64,000 nt of DNA from NCBI RefSeq assembly GCF_017744445.1, contig NZ_JAGIBH010000001.1, positions 631,937 through 695,936 of the forward strand. Reading direction: 5' to 3'. Both the position numbers and the translations under genes were made by a program. Positions 8,286 to 17,639 of the stretch are shown in pieces. Source of the DNA: Caulobacter sp. (GTDB taxonomy: Bacteria; Pseudomonadota; Alphaproteobacteria; Caulobacterales; Caulobacteraceae). The stretch's first letter is position 1; every line of letters starts with the position of its first letter. The notes under the pieces were generated by a model, which was given only the letters and a program-made list of their open reading frames with translations, did not search any database and was not told the DNA's origin.

Positions 8286-10567
8286 GCGATGGTCACCGGG
8301 GTCAGGAGGGCGGCGGCGGGCGTGTCGCTCCAGCCGTCGGAGGTGATGGCGAAGGCGGCCTTGGCGCGGATGTCGTCTGAAGAGGCGCCGACCATCAGCT
8401 CGATCTTGCCCTTCTGGATCCGCCACTTGCCGGCCTCCCAGAAGGCGCACTGGCGGGCCGACAGCTTGAAGGTCACGCGCCTGGTCTCGCCCGGCTTCAG
8501 CGCCAGGCGCTGGAAGCCGCGCAGTTCCTTGACCGGACGAGCGACGAGGGCGACCGGGTCGCGCATGTAGAGCTGCACCACCTCGTCGGCGGAGACCTTG
8601 CCGGTGTTGGTGACCGCCACGGTGACGGCGACCACGCCATCCGGGCCGATCTGGCTCTTGTCCAGCGTCAGGTCCGAATAGCCGAAGGTCGAATACGCGA
8701 GGCCGTGGCCGAACGGATAGACCGGGCCGACATCGACGTCGTGATAGCGGGCGGTGTCCTTGGCCAGGTCCGGATCGGCGGGGCGGCCGGTGGGATAGTG
8801 GGCGTAGGTCTCGGGCAGGGCCCCGGCGGTGCGCGGCAGGCCCATCGGCAGGCGGCCGCCGGGCGAGGCGTCACCCAGCAGGATATCGGCCAGGGCCGGG
8901 CCGCTCTCGACGCCCAGCAGCCAGGTCATCAGCGAGGCCGGAGCCTTAGCCAGCAGGTCGGGAATGGCCAGTGGACGGCCGCCCATCACGATCAGCACCA
9001 CGGGCTTGCCGGTCGCCAGCACCGCGTCGGCCAGGGCCTTTTGGCCGCCGGGCAGGGAGAGGTCGGAACGACTGCGGGACTCGGCGCTGTGGTCGAAGTC
9101 CTCGCCGACCACCAGCAGGGTGACGTCGGCGGCTTGCGCTGCCGCGACGGCCGCCGACACGCCGGCGAGGTCGTGGCTGCGCGGGGCCGCACCAGCGGTG
9201 AAGGTCACGCCCGGTAGGCGGGCCTTCAGCGCCGCGACCAGGGTGACGGCGTCGGTCTCCTCACCGCGCGCCTTCCACGAGCCGATGGCGCTGCGGGCGT
9301 CGTCGGCCAGGGCCCCGACCACGGCGACCTTGGCGGTCTTGGCCAGGGGCAGCAGGGCGCCGTCGTTCTTCAGCAGCACCACCGACTTGCGGGCCGCGTC
9401 GCGGGCGATGGCGCGGTGCGGGGCGCTGACCATCACGGTCTTCTCGCGCGCGACGTCGCCGAAGCGGTAGGGATCGTCGAACAGACCCAGGCGCGCCTTG
9501 GTCAGCAGGATGTGGCCCACGGCCTGGTCGACCAGCGGCAGCAGGGACGGATCCTCGGCCACGGCGGTCTTCAGGTGCGTGGCGTAGACGCCGCCGGCCA
9601 TGTCCATGTCGACGCCGGCCTTCAGGGCTAGGGCGGCGGCCTGGGCGGGCGTCTCGGCGATGCCGTGCGAGACGAGCTCGGCGATGGCGTTCCAGTCGCT
9701 GACCACGATGCCGTCAAAGCCCCACTTCTCGCGCAGGTGACCGCGCACCAGGGCGGCGTTGGCGGTGGTGGGCACGCCGCCGATGTCGTTGAAGGCGGTC
9801 ATGAAGCTGCCCGCGCCGGCGGTCTTGCCGGCCTCGAACGCCGGCAGGATCACCTCGTTCAGCGTCCGCTCCGAGAGGTCCGCGCTATCGTAGTCGCGGC
9901 CGCCGGCCACCGCGCCATAGGCCCCGAAGTGCTTGACGCAGGCCAGCACCGTGTCCTTGCCGGCCAGGTCCTTGGTCTGGAAGCCCTCGGTCTGGGCCAC
10001 GCTCATGACGGAGCCGAGATAGGCGTCCTCGCCCGCGCCCTCGACCACCCGGCCCCAGCGCGGGTCGCGGGCGACGTCGACCATCGGGGCGAAGGTCCAG
10101 TGCAGGCCCGCCACGCTGGTCTCGATCGCCGCCATGCGGGCGCAGGCGCGATAGCTGTCGGGATCGAAGGTCGCGGCCATGGCCAGCGGCACGGGGTAGA
10201 GCGTGCGGTAGCCATGGACGACGTCGATGGCGAACAGCAGCGGGATCTTCAGCCGCGACTCCTCGACGGCCACCTTCTGCAGGTCGGTCAGGAACTGAGC
10301 GCCGGCCACGTGCAGGTACGAACCGACGCCGCCCTTGCGGACCAGGTCCAGGGCGGCCGCGTCGATCTTGGAGTTCAGAGCCTTCTGCCGGCCGCCGGCC
10401 GGCTGGTGCATCTGGCCGATCTTCTCGTCCAGGGTCATGCGGGCCAGCAGGTCCTTGACCCGCTGGGCATGGGCTTTGGTGAGGGGAGCCGCAGCGCCGG
10501 GGCGAGGCGCCAGCAAGGTCGTCGCCAGGGCCAGGCCGCCCGCCATCAGATCGCGCCGCGTCGTCAT
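8282..10567 (-). CDS. GH3 beta-glucosidase, Tat-exported
   Basis: A 761-residue glycoside hydrolase family 3 enzyme with the N-terminal TIM barrel, alpha/beta sandwich and fibronectin-III-like C-terminal domain of BglX-type periplasmic glucosidases. The nucleophile is Asp291 in the motif GIVVSDWNA. The N-terminus has a twin-arginine signal (MTTRRDLMAGG, Ala-rich cleavage region), so it should be exported folded to the periplasm. ATG 10567 is preferred over an upstream GTG because the Tat motif then starts at residue 4. It lies about 130 bases downstream of the GH2 gene and overlaps the MFS gene. Confidence 0.88.
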   Translation of the reverse strand: MTTRRDLMAGGLALATTLLAPRPGAAAPLTKAHAQRVKDLLARMTLDEKIGQMHQPAGGRQKALNSKIDAAALDLVRKGGVGSYLHVAGAQFLTDLQKVAVEESRLKIPLLFAIDVVHGYRTLYPVPLAMAATFDPDSYRACARMAAIETSVAGLHWTFAPMVDVARDPRWGRVVEGAGEDAYLGSVMSVAQTEGFQTKDLAGKDTVLACVKHFGAYGAVAGGRDYDSADLSERTLNEVILPAFEAGKTAGAGSFMTAFNDIGGVPTTANAALVRGHLREKWGFDGIVVSDWNAIAELVSHGIAETPAQAAALALKAGVDMDMAGGVYATHLKTAVAEDPSLLPLVDQAVGHILLTKARLGLFDDPYRFGDVAREKTVMVSAPHRAIARDAARKSVVLLKNDGALLPLAKTAKVAVVGALADDARSAIGSWKARGEETDAVTLVAALKARLPGVTFTAGAAPRSHDLAGVSAAVAAAQAADVTLLVVGEDFDHSAESRSRSDLSLPGGQKALADAVLATGKPVVLIVMGGRPLAIPDLLAKAPASLMTWLLGVESGPALADILLGDASPGGRLPMGLPRTAGALPETYAHYPTGRPADPDLAKDTARYHDVDVGPVYPFGHGLAYSTFGYSDLTLDKSQIGPDGVVAVTVAVTNTGKVSADEVVQLYMRDPVALVARPVKELRGFQRLALKPGETRRVTFKLSARQCAFWEAGKWRIQKGKIELMVGASSDDIRAKAAFAITSDGWSDTPAAALLTPVTIA

Positions 10568-10698
10568 GCCATCCCCGTATGCTGGTCGCTTCACGCGCAC
10601 CTTGTCAGTCGGGATAAAGGGCGCGGGATGGGAGCGCTACCCGAAAGCATGCCCGCCCCCTTGCGACTTTGGTCGTAGAGGGCGGGGCAAGGGAGGCG

Positions 10699-12558
10699 TT
10701 ACTTCCCGGCTTCCTTGTCCTTGTAGAACTGCTGCAGCACCCAGAAGGCCGGCTTGCGGCGGCCGGTCGGCGAGACCAGGCCCTTGCGGTTCCAGCCCTG
10801 CTGATAGATCGGGTTCTGGCGGCGCGGGCTGCGGAAGTCCTTGAGGATCCAGGGCGACATGCCGCGCAGGCTCGGGATCTTGGCCGCCATGGCCAGGGTC
10901 TTCTCGTAGTACTTCTTCTGGAAGTCCTCGGAGAACTTGCGCATCAGGACGGGGTCGCTGAAGCCGGCCAGGGCGTCGGCCCCAAATTCGGAGAACACCA
11001 TCGGCTTGTCGGTGGGTTTCCAGGCGATGTTGGGCACATCGTCCAGGGCGTCATTGCCGTACCAGCCGTTGTAGGTGTTGATCGCCAGCACATCCAGCTT
11101 GTCGGCCAGCGGATCGTTCAGGCTGGTCAGCGGGTGGCCGTCGACGGTCTTGCGTTCGGTCAGCAGGGCGGCGGTGACCAGGCGGCTGTCGTCCAGGGCG
11201 CGGACGTCGTCGACCAGCTGGTACAGGAAGCTGTTGCGCGGGCCCTCGACCGGGGTCTCGTTGGCCACGCTCCACATGACGATCGAGGCGCGGTTGCGAT
11301 CGCGGCGGATGTTGTCGGCCAGCATGTCGCGCGCCAGTTTCAGGGTGCGCGGGTTGCCGAAGTCGACCAGCCAGTAGACGGGGATCTCGCTCCAGACCAG
11401 CAGGCCCATCTCGTCGGCCAGGCGGGTGGTGACCTCGCTGTGCGGATAGTGGGCCAGGCGCACGAAGTTGCCGTGCAAGCCGTCCTTGACCTCGCTGAGC
11501 AGGGCGCGGGCTCCGGCCTCGGTGATGGTGCGAGCCGGGTTGTCGCCGAACTCCTCCTCGTGCACCGAGATGCCGCGCAGGAAGATCGGTTTTCCGTTCA
11601 GCAGGATGTCGCGGCCCCGGGTCTCGATGGTGCGGAAGCCGACGCGGTCGGTCAGCTTGTCGTCGCCGGTCTGGACGACGACGTCATACAGCTTGGGCTT
11701 CTCGGGCGACCAGCGGACCAGGCTCTTGGGCGCGGCGGCCGAGACGGTCAGCGCGCCGTTGGCGTCGGTCTTGCCGGCGACGTCGAGGCCCAGCTCGGCG
11801 ATGCGGACATGGACCTCCTGGTTGGCGGCCTGAGCGCCGTCCAGCTTCACGGTGGCGGCGATCTTGCCGTCCTTGCCAAGGCGCACCCAGGCCTCGTCGA
11901 TGAACGTGCCGGGCGTGATCACCAGGCGCATCGGGCGGGTGATGCCGCCATAGTTCTCCCAGTCGGTGACGGGCGGCGGCACGCCGTCGGCCTGGGGCGT
12001 GGAATCCACACCCACCGTCAGCTGGTTGTTGCTGGCCCGGATGGCATCCGTGACCTCGATCGAGAACGGCGTGAAGCCGCCTTCGTGCTCGCCGACCGCC
12101 TTGCCGTTCAGGAACACCTTGGCGGTGTAGTTGACCGCCTCGAAGCGCAGGAAGGCGCGCTGGCCGGGCTTCAGCGCCGGCGTGTCGAAACGGCGCGTGT
12201 ACCACATCAGGCCCTGGTAGTAGCGCAGGCTTGGATCATGCCCGACCCAGCCCTGCGGCAGGGTCGCCGTCGCCGCCCGGTCCATGTCGTACTCGTAGAG
12301 CGCGGTGGGCTTGGCCCTGGTCAGGGCGTCGACATCGACATCGTCATAACGCCGATGGCCCGCCCCCGGCGCGCCGCGGTGGAAGCCGGCCAAGCCGTCG
12401 CGATAGGGATCGACCGAGTAATGCCAGGTCCCCGACAGGTCCTGGCCGTCGCGGTTATCGGCCCGGGTCAGGGTGGGCGAGGAGGCCAGCGCGCCCAATG
12501 GCGCCAGCAGCACGAACGCGCATGCCGCGCCCGCCAAGACCTTCAAAACCGCACCCAT
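10699..12558 (-). CDS. GH2 beta-glucuronidase/galactosidase-like enzyme
   Basis: A 619-residue glycoside hydrolase family 2 enzyme. An N-terminal signal peptide (hydrophobic residues 5-25) precedes the sugar-binding jelly roll, an immunoglobulin-like domain and the TIM barrel. The acid/base is Glu434 (SVANETP) and the nucleophile Glu524 (VFSEFGADA), both as in beta-glucuronidases. The length, near 600 residues, suits glucuronidase rather than long LacZ types. ATG 12558 is chosen for its GGAGGAC a few bases upstream. As an exported enzyme next to a TonB receptor it likely acts on imported glycosides in the periplasm. Confidence 0.82.
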   Translation of the reverse strand: MGAVLKVLAGAACAFVLLAPLGALASSPTLTRADNRDGQDLSGTWHYSVDPYRDGLAGFHRGAPGAGHRRYDDVDVDALTRAKPTALYEYDMDRAATATLPQGWVGHDPSLRYYQGLMWYTRRFDTPALKPGQRAFLRFEAVNYTAKVFLNGKAVGEHEGGFTPFSIEVTDAIRASNNQLTVGVDSTPQADGVPPPVTDWENYGGITRPMRLVITPGTFIDEAWVRLGKDGKIAATVKLDGAQAANQEVHVRIAELGLDVAGKTDANGALTVSAAAPKSLVRWSPEKPKLYDVVVQTGDDKLTDRVGFRTIETRGRDILLNGKPIFLRGISVHEEEFGDNPARTITEAGARALLSEVKDGLHGNFVRLAHYPHSEVTTRLADEMGLLVWSEIPVYWLVDFGNPRTLKLARDMLADNIRRDRNRASIVMWSVANETPVEGPRNSFLYQLVDDVRALDDSRLVTAALLTERKTVDGHPLTSLNDPLADKLDVLAINTYNGWYGNDALDDVPNIAWKPTDKPMVFSEFGADALAGFSDPVLMRKFSEDFQKKYYEKTLAMAAKIPSLRGMSPWILKDFRSPRRQNPIYQQGWNRKGLVSPTGRRKPAFWVLQQFYKDKEAGK

Positions 12559-12695
12559 GGCGTCCTCCACTTTTGTTGGCGCTGTTGAAGCACGGCTAGT
12601 GGTCAGGACGCAATCCAAATTGGTCAGGCCACTTGGCGCAAAAGAAAGGGCGGCCCGAGATCGAGCCGCCCCAACTCTATTCTGTCGCGAGAGCC

Positions 12696-15197
12696 TTAGA
12701 AGCTCTTGCGGACCGTCACACCGTAGGTGCGCGGGGCGTTCGGATAGCCGCTGTAGCTGCCGTCCTGGGCCACGGTCGGGAACGCCGAGATCAGGCTCTC
12801 GTCGTTCGTCAGGTTACGCGCCCACAGGCCGATTTCCAGCTGGTGGGCGGTGTTGATGACGCCCAGGCTGGCATTGACGATGTTGGTGTCATAGCTGGCC
12901 AGTTGCGGCGACACCGTCTCGGTCAGCTGGACCTTGCTGCTGTAGTCGTATTCCACGCGGGCATAGCCCGACCAGTTCTCGGCGATGTCGTGATTGATCG
13001 TCGCCGAGGTCGAGAAGTTCCACTTCGGGATGCCCGCCGGGGTGTCGCCCGTCAGGTCGCGGAAGTTCGGACGACGGCCGGTGGTCGGGTCGACCGGGCA
13101 GCGGACGGTGTCGAAGGTCACGCAGGCCGCGCCGGTGAAGCTGTCGTACTTCGGATCCAGATAGGTCACCGAAGCGGCCAGGTTCAGCCACTGCACCGGA
13201 CGCCAGGCGCTGTCGAGTTCGAAGCCCTTCACCGACTCCTCGCCCGCATTGACCAGGCTGTAGCCCAGGCCCGTGAAGGCGTTGGACTGGAAGCCTTTGA
13301 TCGACTGCTTGAACACCGCGACGTTGGCGTAGCCGCCCGGGAAGCTGGCCTTGGCGCCCAGTTCGATGACGTCGACGTTTTCCGGCTGAGCGCTGCGGCC
13401 CACGCCGTTGGCGTTCGGCGGACGGCTGTCCGACGACAGGTTGTAGGCGCCGGCCTTCCAGCCCGTGGAGTAGCTGACATAGGCGTTGATCGCGCCGAAG
13501 TCATAGGCCGCACGCACGGCATAGGTGACCTTGTCGCCCTTCAGCTGGCCCGACTCCGAGGCGTTCGGATAGTTGACCGGACCGTGGGTCGGGTCGTTTC
13601 CATAGAAGAACTGCAGGGCGCCCAGGGCGCTATACAGGCTGCCCGGCAGGCCCAGGGCCGTGAACTGCGGCACGGCGCCCAGGTTCAGGGCCGAGAACGG
13701 GTCGTTCATGACCACGTTCGAGCGGGCCTTCTTCTCGTCGTTCATGTAGGCGAGGCCGCCCGTCAGGGTCAGCTTGTCGGTGACGGCGTAGTCGACCTGG
13801 CCGAACAGCGAGTACGACTCCTGCTTCATCTTGTAGTAGTCGTTCAGGCCTTGGCCGGCCTGGAAGTAGGTCGAGCCCGGACGGATGCTGGGCGTCACCA
13901 GGCTCTGCAGGAACTCCAGCGCGTAGATGTTCGAGCGGCCGGTCAGGGCCGGGCGCAATGCGGCGGGCAGAGCGCCCAGCAGCGCGGCCGGGACCGGGCC
14001 GCCCAGCGCGTCGGCGAAGCCGCGCACGTCGCTGCCGTAGGTGATGGTGCGGCCGGTATCCAGCTTTTCGTTCTGGTAGAAGCCGCCGATCAGCCAGCTC
14101 AGCGGGCCGTCACCGCTGGAGGCCAGGCGCACTTCCTGGGTGAAGGTCTTGATGGCGTTCGCGGTGCGGTTGTTGGAGATGTCCGCGCCGGTGAAGTCGA
14201 TGTCCTGGAACGACGAGCTGGTCTGCTTGCGATAGGCGGTGATCGCCGTCAGCTTGGCGAAGCCGAAGTCGTGGTCCAGCTGACCCGAGATCCCCTTGCC
14301 CGACAGCTTGTTTTCCGGGTCGGTGTTGAAGATCACGTCGCGGTCGAAGATCTTGGTCGTGTCGCTGATCGGCTTCTTCAGCACGGCCGCGATCGCCAGG
14401 GTGGCGGGGCCGTTATAGATCGAGGTGACGCCGCAGCAGGTCTCGTTGATCTTGTTGTAGTCGGCGATGACGCGGAACGAGGTCTTGTCGGTCGGCTCCC
14501 ACAGCACGTCGGCGCGCGCCGACCAGCGGTCGCGGTCGTTAACGTCGTTGCCGGTGGTCGTGTTGGTGAAGAAGCCGTCGCGCTTGTTCACGCTGCCCGA
14601 CAGGCGCACGGCCAGGGTGTCGCTGAGCGGACCCGTGATGGTGCCCTTGATCTGGCGGGTGTTGTAGTTGCCGTAGGTGCCCTCGATCTTGCCGCCGAAC
14701 TCGTACTGCGGCTTCTTGGTCACGATGCTGATGGCGCCGGCCGACACGTTCTTGCCGAACAGGGTCGACTGCGGGCCGCGCAGGACTTCGATGCGCTCGA
14801 CTTCCGGAAGGTCGTCCAGGGCGGCGGCCGAGCGGCTGCGATAGACGCCGTCGATGAAGACGCCGACCGAGCTTTCGATGCCGTCGTTGCCGTTGCCGTT
14901 GCCGAAGCCGCGGATGACGAAGTTCGTCTGGCCGGTGGCGTTGAACTGCGAGACCTTCAGCGACGGGACGACCGACTGCAGGTCGATCAGGTCGCGGACC
15001 TGGGCGCGTTCGATCGTCTGCTGACCGGTGACGGCGACCGAGATCGGCACGTCCTGCAGGGTCTGTTCGCGCTTGGTGGCGGTGACGACGATTTCCGAGA
15101 TCGAGTTGTTATCGGCCGCCGAGGTTTGTTGGGCATAGGCCGGAGCGGCGATGGCGAGCGCCAGGGCTGAGACCCCCAGCAGGTGGACGTTTCTCAT
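12696..15197 (-). CDS. TonB-dependent receptor (glycoside locus)
   Basis: An 833-residue outer-membrane receptor: signal peptide ending AYAQQ, a TonB-box-like ISEIVVTATKREQ near residue 32, the plug with VERIEVLRGPQSTLFG, then a 22-strand barrel ending in Phe (RKSF), as outer-membrane proteins do. It resembles receptors for plant oligosaccharides or aromatic glycosides rather than siderophore receptors, judged by its neighbours. ATG 15197 follows GGGAG at 7 bases. It heads the leftward operon with GH2, GH3 and MFS genes and faces a TetR regulator across a 430-base gap. Confidence 0.88.
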   Translation of the reverse strand: MRNVHLLGVSALALAIAAPAYAQQTSAADNNSISEIVVTATKREQTLQDVPISVAVTGQQTIERAQVRDLIDLQSVVPSLKVSQFNATGQTNFVIRGFGNGNGNDGIESSVGVFIDGVYRSRSAAALDDLPEVERIEVLRGPQSTLFGKNVSAGAISIVTKKPQYEFGGKIEGTYGNYNTRQIKGTITGPLSDTLAVRLSGSVNKRDGFFTNTTTGNDVNDRDRWSARADVLWEPTDKTSFRVIADYNKINETCCGVTSIYNGPATLAIAAVLKKPISDTTKIFDRDVIFNTDPENKLSGKGISGQLDHDFGFAKLTAITAYRKQTSSSFQDIDFTGADISNNRTANAIKTFTQEVRLASSGDGPLSWLIGGFYQNEKLDTGRTITYGSDVRGFADALGGPVPAALLGALPAALRPALTGRSNIYALEFLQSLVTPSIRPGSTYFQAGQGLNDYYKMKQESYSLFGQVDYAVTDKLTLTGGLAYMNDEKKARSNVVMNDPFSALNLGAVPQFTALGLPGSLYSALGALQFFYGNDPTHGPVNYPNASESGQLKGDKVTYAVRAAYDFGAINAYVSYSTGWKAGAYNLSSDSRPPNANGVGRSAQPENVDVIELGAKASFPGGYANVAVFKQSIKGFQSNAFTGLGYSLVNAGEESVKGFELDSAWRPVQWLNLAASVTYLDPKYDSFTGAACVTFDTVRCPVDPTTGRRPNFRDLTGDTPAGIPKWNFSTSATINHDIAENWSGYARVEYDYSSKVQLTETVSPQLASYDTNIVNASLGVINTAHQLEIGLWARNLTNDESLISAFPTVAQDGSYSGYPNAPRTYGVTVRKSF

Positions 15198-15628
15198 AAG
15201 TAACTCCCTGTTTTTCTTTATTATCGGCCGCGTTTCTTCCCATCCCGCCTCGAGCAATCGCGGGTTTCTTTTGGGGAAGGACGACCATTGTGACGTAGGG
15301 GAAGGGCGATCCTGGCCGACCGACCGGTCCGCGAAACGCGGTCGGTTGACCTTGGCCTTGGATGAAGACGCTTTGCGTCATGTTTCCGCCCCAGCCCGCG
15401 CGACCTTGCATGCCGCACGTAACTGACGCTGATTTTAATATGAACTCGATATTCTAACGCAAGTTAGAATTTACGTGTTTGATCACGGCGTCGTTCGTGA
15501 CAAGTGTGAAATATCGACGTTCCCCGACGGAAGAATCGGGCGAGTCGGCGGAGGGGAGAGCGCGGTTGTCGAAGGGCGGGTATCCCCCGGTTCTGTTTTC
15601 AGGGACCCTGGCTGAGGAAGCCCGGCCG
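15198..15628. other. Divergent control region with long leaders
   Basis: This 431-base gap separates the receptor operon from the TetR gene. It holds the palindrome at 15451-15470 and an imperfect GC-rich hairpin around 15323-15354 (CCGACCGG...CGCGGTCGG) that would lie in the receptor leader. No other gene is evident. Confidence 0.5.
15451..15470. promoter_or_regulatory. Probable TetR operator
   Basis: ATTCTAAC-gcaa-GTTAGAAT is a perfect 8-base inverted repeat in AT-rich sequence between the divergent receptor and TetR genes. Size and place fit an autoregulated TetR-family operator controlling both directions. Confidence 0.55.
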
Positions 15629-16210
15629 ATGGCGCAGAGCCTGAAGTCGGTGAAGAAGCGCGAGGCGATCCTGCGCGCCGCCATCGAGACCATCAACGCC
15701 AAGGGTTTCGCCGCCGCGACCATGACCGAGATCGGCGCGGCCATCGATCTGCGCGACGCGGCGCTCTACTACTACTTCCCCAACAAGCAGGCCCTGGCCT
15801 TCGCCGGGCACCAGCAATCCCTGGAGCGCTTCGAGGCGATTCTAGGCGTGGTCGAGGCCGAGGGCGGCACGGGCTTGTGCAAGCTGCGGCGCTTCCTGCG
15901 GGCGCTGCTGGACGACGCGGTGACCAACGGACCGCAGCTTTATTTCGGCGACAGCTCGTACCTGGCCGACGACCAGCGCAAAGCCATCGAGGCCTGGACG
16001 GCGCGCCTGGCCAAGCGGCTGGAACGGTTCCTGGAGGAGGGCATGGCCGACGGCACCATCGTGGCCTGTGAGCCGCCTCTGGTCGTGCAGCTCCTGGTCG
16101 GCATGCTGATCTGGCTGACCAAGTGGACGCCGGGCACGCCCGGCCTGACCAACGAGCGCCTGCTGGAGGCGATCGAGACGACGGCGTTGCAGGGGTTGGC
16201 GACAACTTAA
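15629..16210 (+). CDS. TetR-family transcriptional regulator
   Basis: A 193-residue regulator. The N-terminal helix-turn-helix (about residues 15-55) shows the family pattern: REAILRAAIETINAKGF, then MTEIGAAIDLRDAALYYYFPNKQAL. The C-terminal helical domain would bind the inducer. ATG 15629 has GAGGAAG 8 bases upstream; longer starts back to 15479 are possible but unlikely. Its position opposite the receptor operon with a palindrome between suggests that it represses that operon and itself until a glycoside or its aglycone is present. This is inference. Confidence 0.82.
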   Translation: MAQSLKSVKKREAILRAAIETINAKGFAAATMTEIGAAIDLRDAALYYYFPNKQALAFAGHQQSLERFEAILGVVEAEGGTGLCKLRRFLRALLDDAVTNGPQLYFGDSSYLADDQRKAIEAWTARLAKRLERFLEEGMADGTIVACEPPLVVQLLVGMLIWLTKWTPGTPGLTNERLLEAIETTALQGLATT

Positions 16211-16212
16211 GT

Positions 16213-16308
16213 TGTCATCCCGGGCGAAGACCCGGGACCGCGACAGGCTCGGAGCTTCCGGCGGTCCCGGCTCGGCGCGCTTCGGGCTTGGCCGGGATGA
16301 CAGTTTTT
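16213..16308. repeat. REP-like palindromic element and terminator
   Basis: TGTCATCCCGG at the left and CCGGGATGACA at the right are reverse complements and enclose GC-rich inner palindromes. On the plus strand the element ends in GTTTTTAT, so it can terminate the TetR transcript. Its style is that of intergenic extragenic palindromes common in Caulobacter. Confidence 0.5.
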
Positions 16309-16654
16309 ATAGCCCCAGCTCCGCCCGCACCTTCTTGGTCAGCTTGGCGGCGATTAGGCCGTGGGCGCTTTTCAGCCAGTCGGCGACCTCGCTCTCGTCC
16401 AGTTCCGACAGGTCGTCGAACCGCACCCACTTCGCACGGGCCAGATACGGCGCGGGGATGGCGCGGCCGGTCTCGGTCAGCACCTCGAACGCCACGTCCG
16501 AAGCCTTGAACGAGATCCCGCCCTTGGGCACGGCGTTGCCCCGGACGGCGAACATCTTGCCGCCGACCTTGAACACGTGGTCGTCGCCCCACTGGATGGA
16601 CAGCGTCGCGCCCGGCAGGGCCAGGCACGCCTTGTCGAAGGCTTCCGGGGTCAT
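16307..16654 (-). CDS. MmcQ/YjbR-family protein
   Basis: A 115-residue protein of the MmcQ/YjbR family, a double-wing DNA-binding-like fold of unknown function. Recognisable parts are the N-terminal [16 protein letters not shown], the GDDHVFKVGGKMFA strand pair, and the C-terminal SHxL-type helix (here AHGLIAAKLTKKVRAEL). It is probably cytosolic. Its ATG overlaps the TGA of msrA, so it is the second gene of a two-gene leftward operon. A functional link with methionine sulfoxide repair is not established. Confidence 0.72.
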   Translation of the reverse strand: MTPEAFDKACLALPGATLSIQWGDDHVFKVGGKMFAVRGNAVPKGGISFKASDVAFEVLTETGRAIPAPYLARAKWVRFDDLSELDESEVADWLKSAHGLIAAKLTKKVRAELGL

Positions 16655-17304
16655 CAGGCGCCTACACCCAGGCCGATCGGGCAGACGACGCCGGTGCCGC
16701 CGATGCCGCAATAGCCTTCGGGGTTCTTGGCCAGGTACTGCTGGTGATAGTCCTCGGCGAAGTAGAACGGCCCGGCGGCGGCGATCTCGGTGGTGATCTC
16801 GCCCAGGCCCTGGGCCGACAGCGCCTGCTGGTAGGCTTCCTTCGACTCGACGGCCGCGGCGGCCTGGGCGTCGTTCGTCACATACAGGCCCGAGCGATAC
16901 TGGGTGCCGATGTCGCCGCCCTGGCGCATGCCCTGGGTCGGGTCGTGGTTCTCCCAGAAAGTCTTCAGTAGCGCCTCGTAGGTGACGACCTTCGGATCGA
17001 ACACCACCAGCACCACCTCGGTATGGCCCGTGCGGCCGGTGCAGACCTCTTCATAGGTCGGGTTGGGCGTGATGCCGGCCGCGTAGCCGGCGGCGGTGAC
17101 GTAGACGCCCGGGATCTGCCAGAACACCCGCTCGACGCCCCAGAAGCAGCCCATGGCCAGGATCGTCGTCTCCAGGCCGTCCGGATAAGGGCCCTTCAGC
17201 GCGTGACCATTGATGAAATGCGTCTCCGCCGTCGGGACCGGCTGGGCCCGACCGGGCAGGGCCGTATCGGCGGTGGGCATTTCGAGAGTCTTCTGCGGCA
17301 GCAT
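16654..17304 (-). CDS. msrA: Peptide-methionine (S)-S-oxide reductase
   Basis: A 216-residue MsrA. It reduces methionine-S-sulfoxide in proteins, with thioredoxin as electron donor. The catalytic Cys lies in the motif [12 protein letters not shown] near residue 53; the conserved GYAAG, TGHTEVV and [11 protein letters not shown] blocks follow, and C-terminal Cys residues (GYCGIGG, VVCP) can serve as resolving thiols. No signal peptide is evident, so it is a cytosolic enzyme with a 45-residue N-terminal extension typical of longer MsrA forms. The gene overlaps the YjbR-like gene downstream. Confidence 0.93.
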   Translation of the reverse strand: MLPQKTLEMPTADTALPGRAQPVPTAETHFINGHALKGPYPDGLETTILAMGCFWGVERVFWQIPGVYVTAAGYAAGITPNPTYEEVCTGRTGHTEVVLVVFDPKVVTYEALLKTFWENHDPTQGMRQGGDIGTQYRSGLYVTNDAQAAAAVESKEAYQQALSAQGLGEITTEIAAAGPFYFAEDYHQQYLAKNPEGYCGIGGTGVVCPIGLGVGA

Positions 17305-17440
17305 GTCGGGCCTTCCGAGCCGGGAATTTCACGCGGGCGGTTATAAGCCGCAGGAACGGCGCTTGCTACGAGTCGCTGCCTGAGTATATTGCGCGCCTTC
17401 CCGCGCCGGGGGTTTCAACCACCCCCGACCCGAGTGCGCT

Positions 17441-17530
17441 GGTGAGGTGGCCGAGTGGTTGAAGGCGCACGCCTGGAACGCGTGTATAGGGGAAACTCTA
17501 TCGAGGGTTCGAATCCCTCTCTCACCGCCA
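17441..17530 (+). tRNA. tRNA-Ser (anticodon GGA)
   Basis: A 90-base class II tRNA. The acceptor arms GGTGAGG and TCTCACC pair with one G-U, the T arm carries GGTTCGAATCC, and a long variable arm is present. The anticodon stem CACGC/GCGTG frames the loop CTGGAAC, placing GGA at 17475-17477. The CCA end is encoded. Confidence 0.95.
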
Positions 17531-17639
17531 CGCCGTCCCCCCAACAGGCTCCGCGATCGACCGCCTCGCCAAGGCGCGGAAATGGCGGACCAATTCCCTG
17601 CAAAACCGGGTGCTGGGACCGCGATGGCCTACACGGCTA

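Noticed and set aside
12633..15170. An 845-codon plus-strand frame opposite the first TonB receptor
   Set aside because: Same type of GC-driven shadow; the receptor on the other strand has clear domains and signal peptide.
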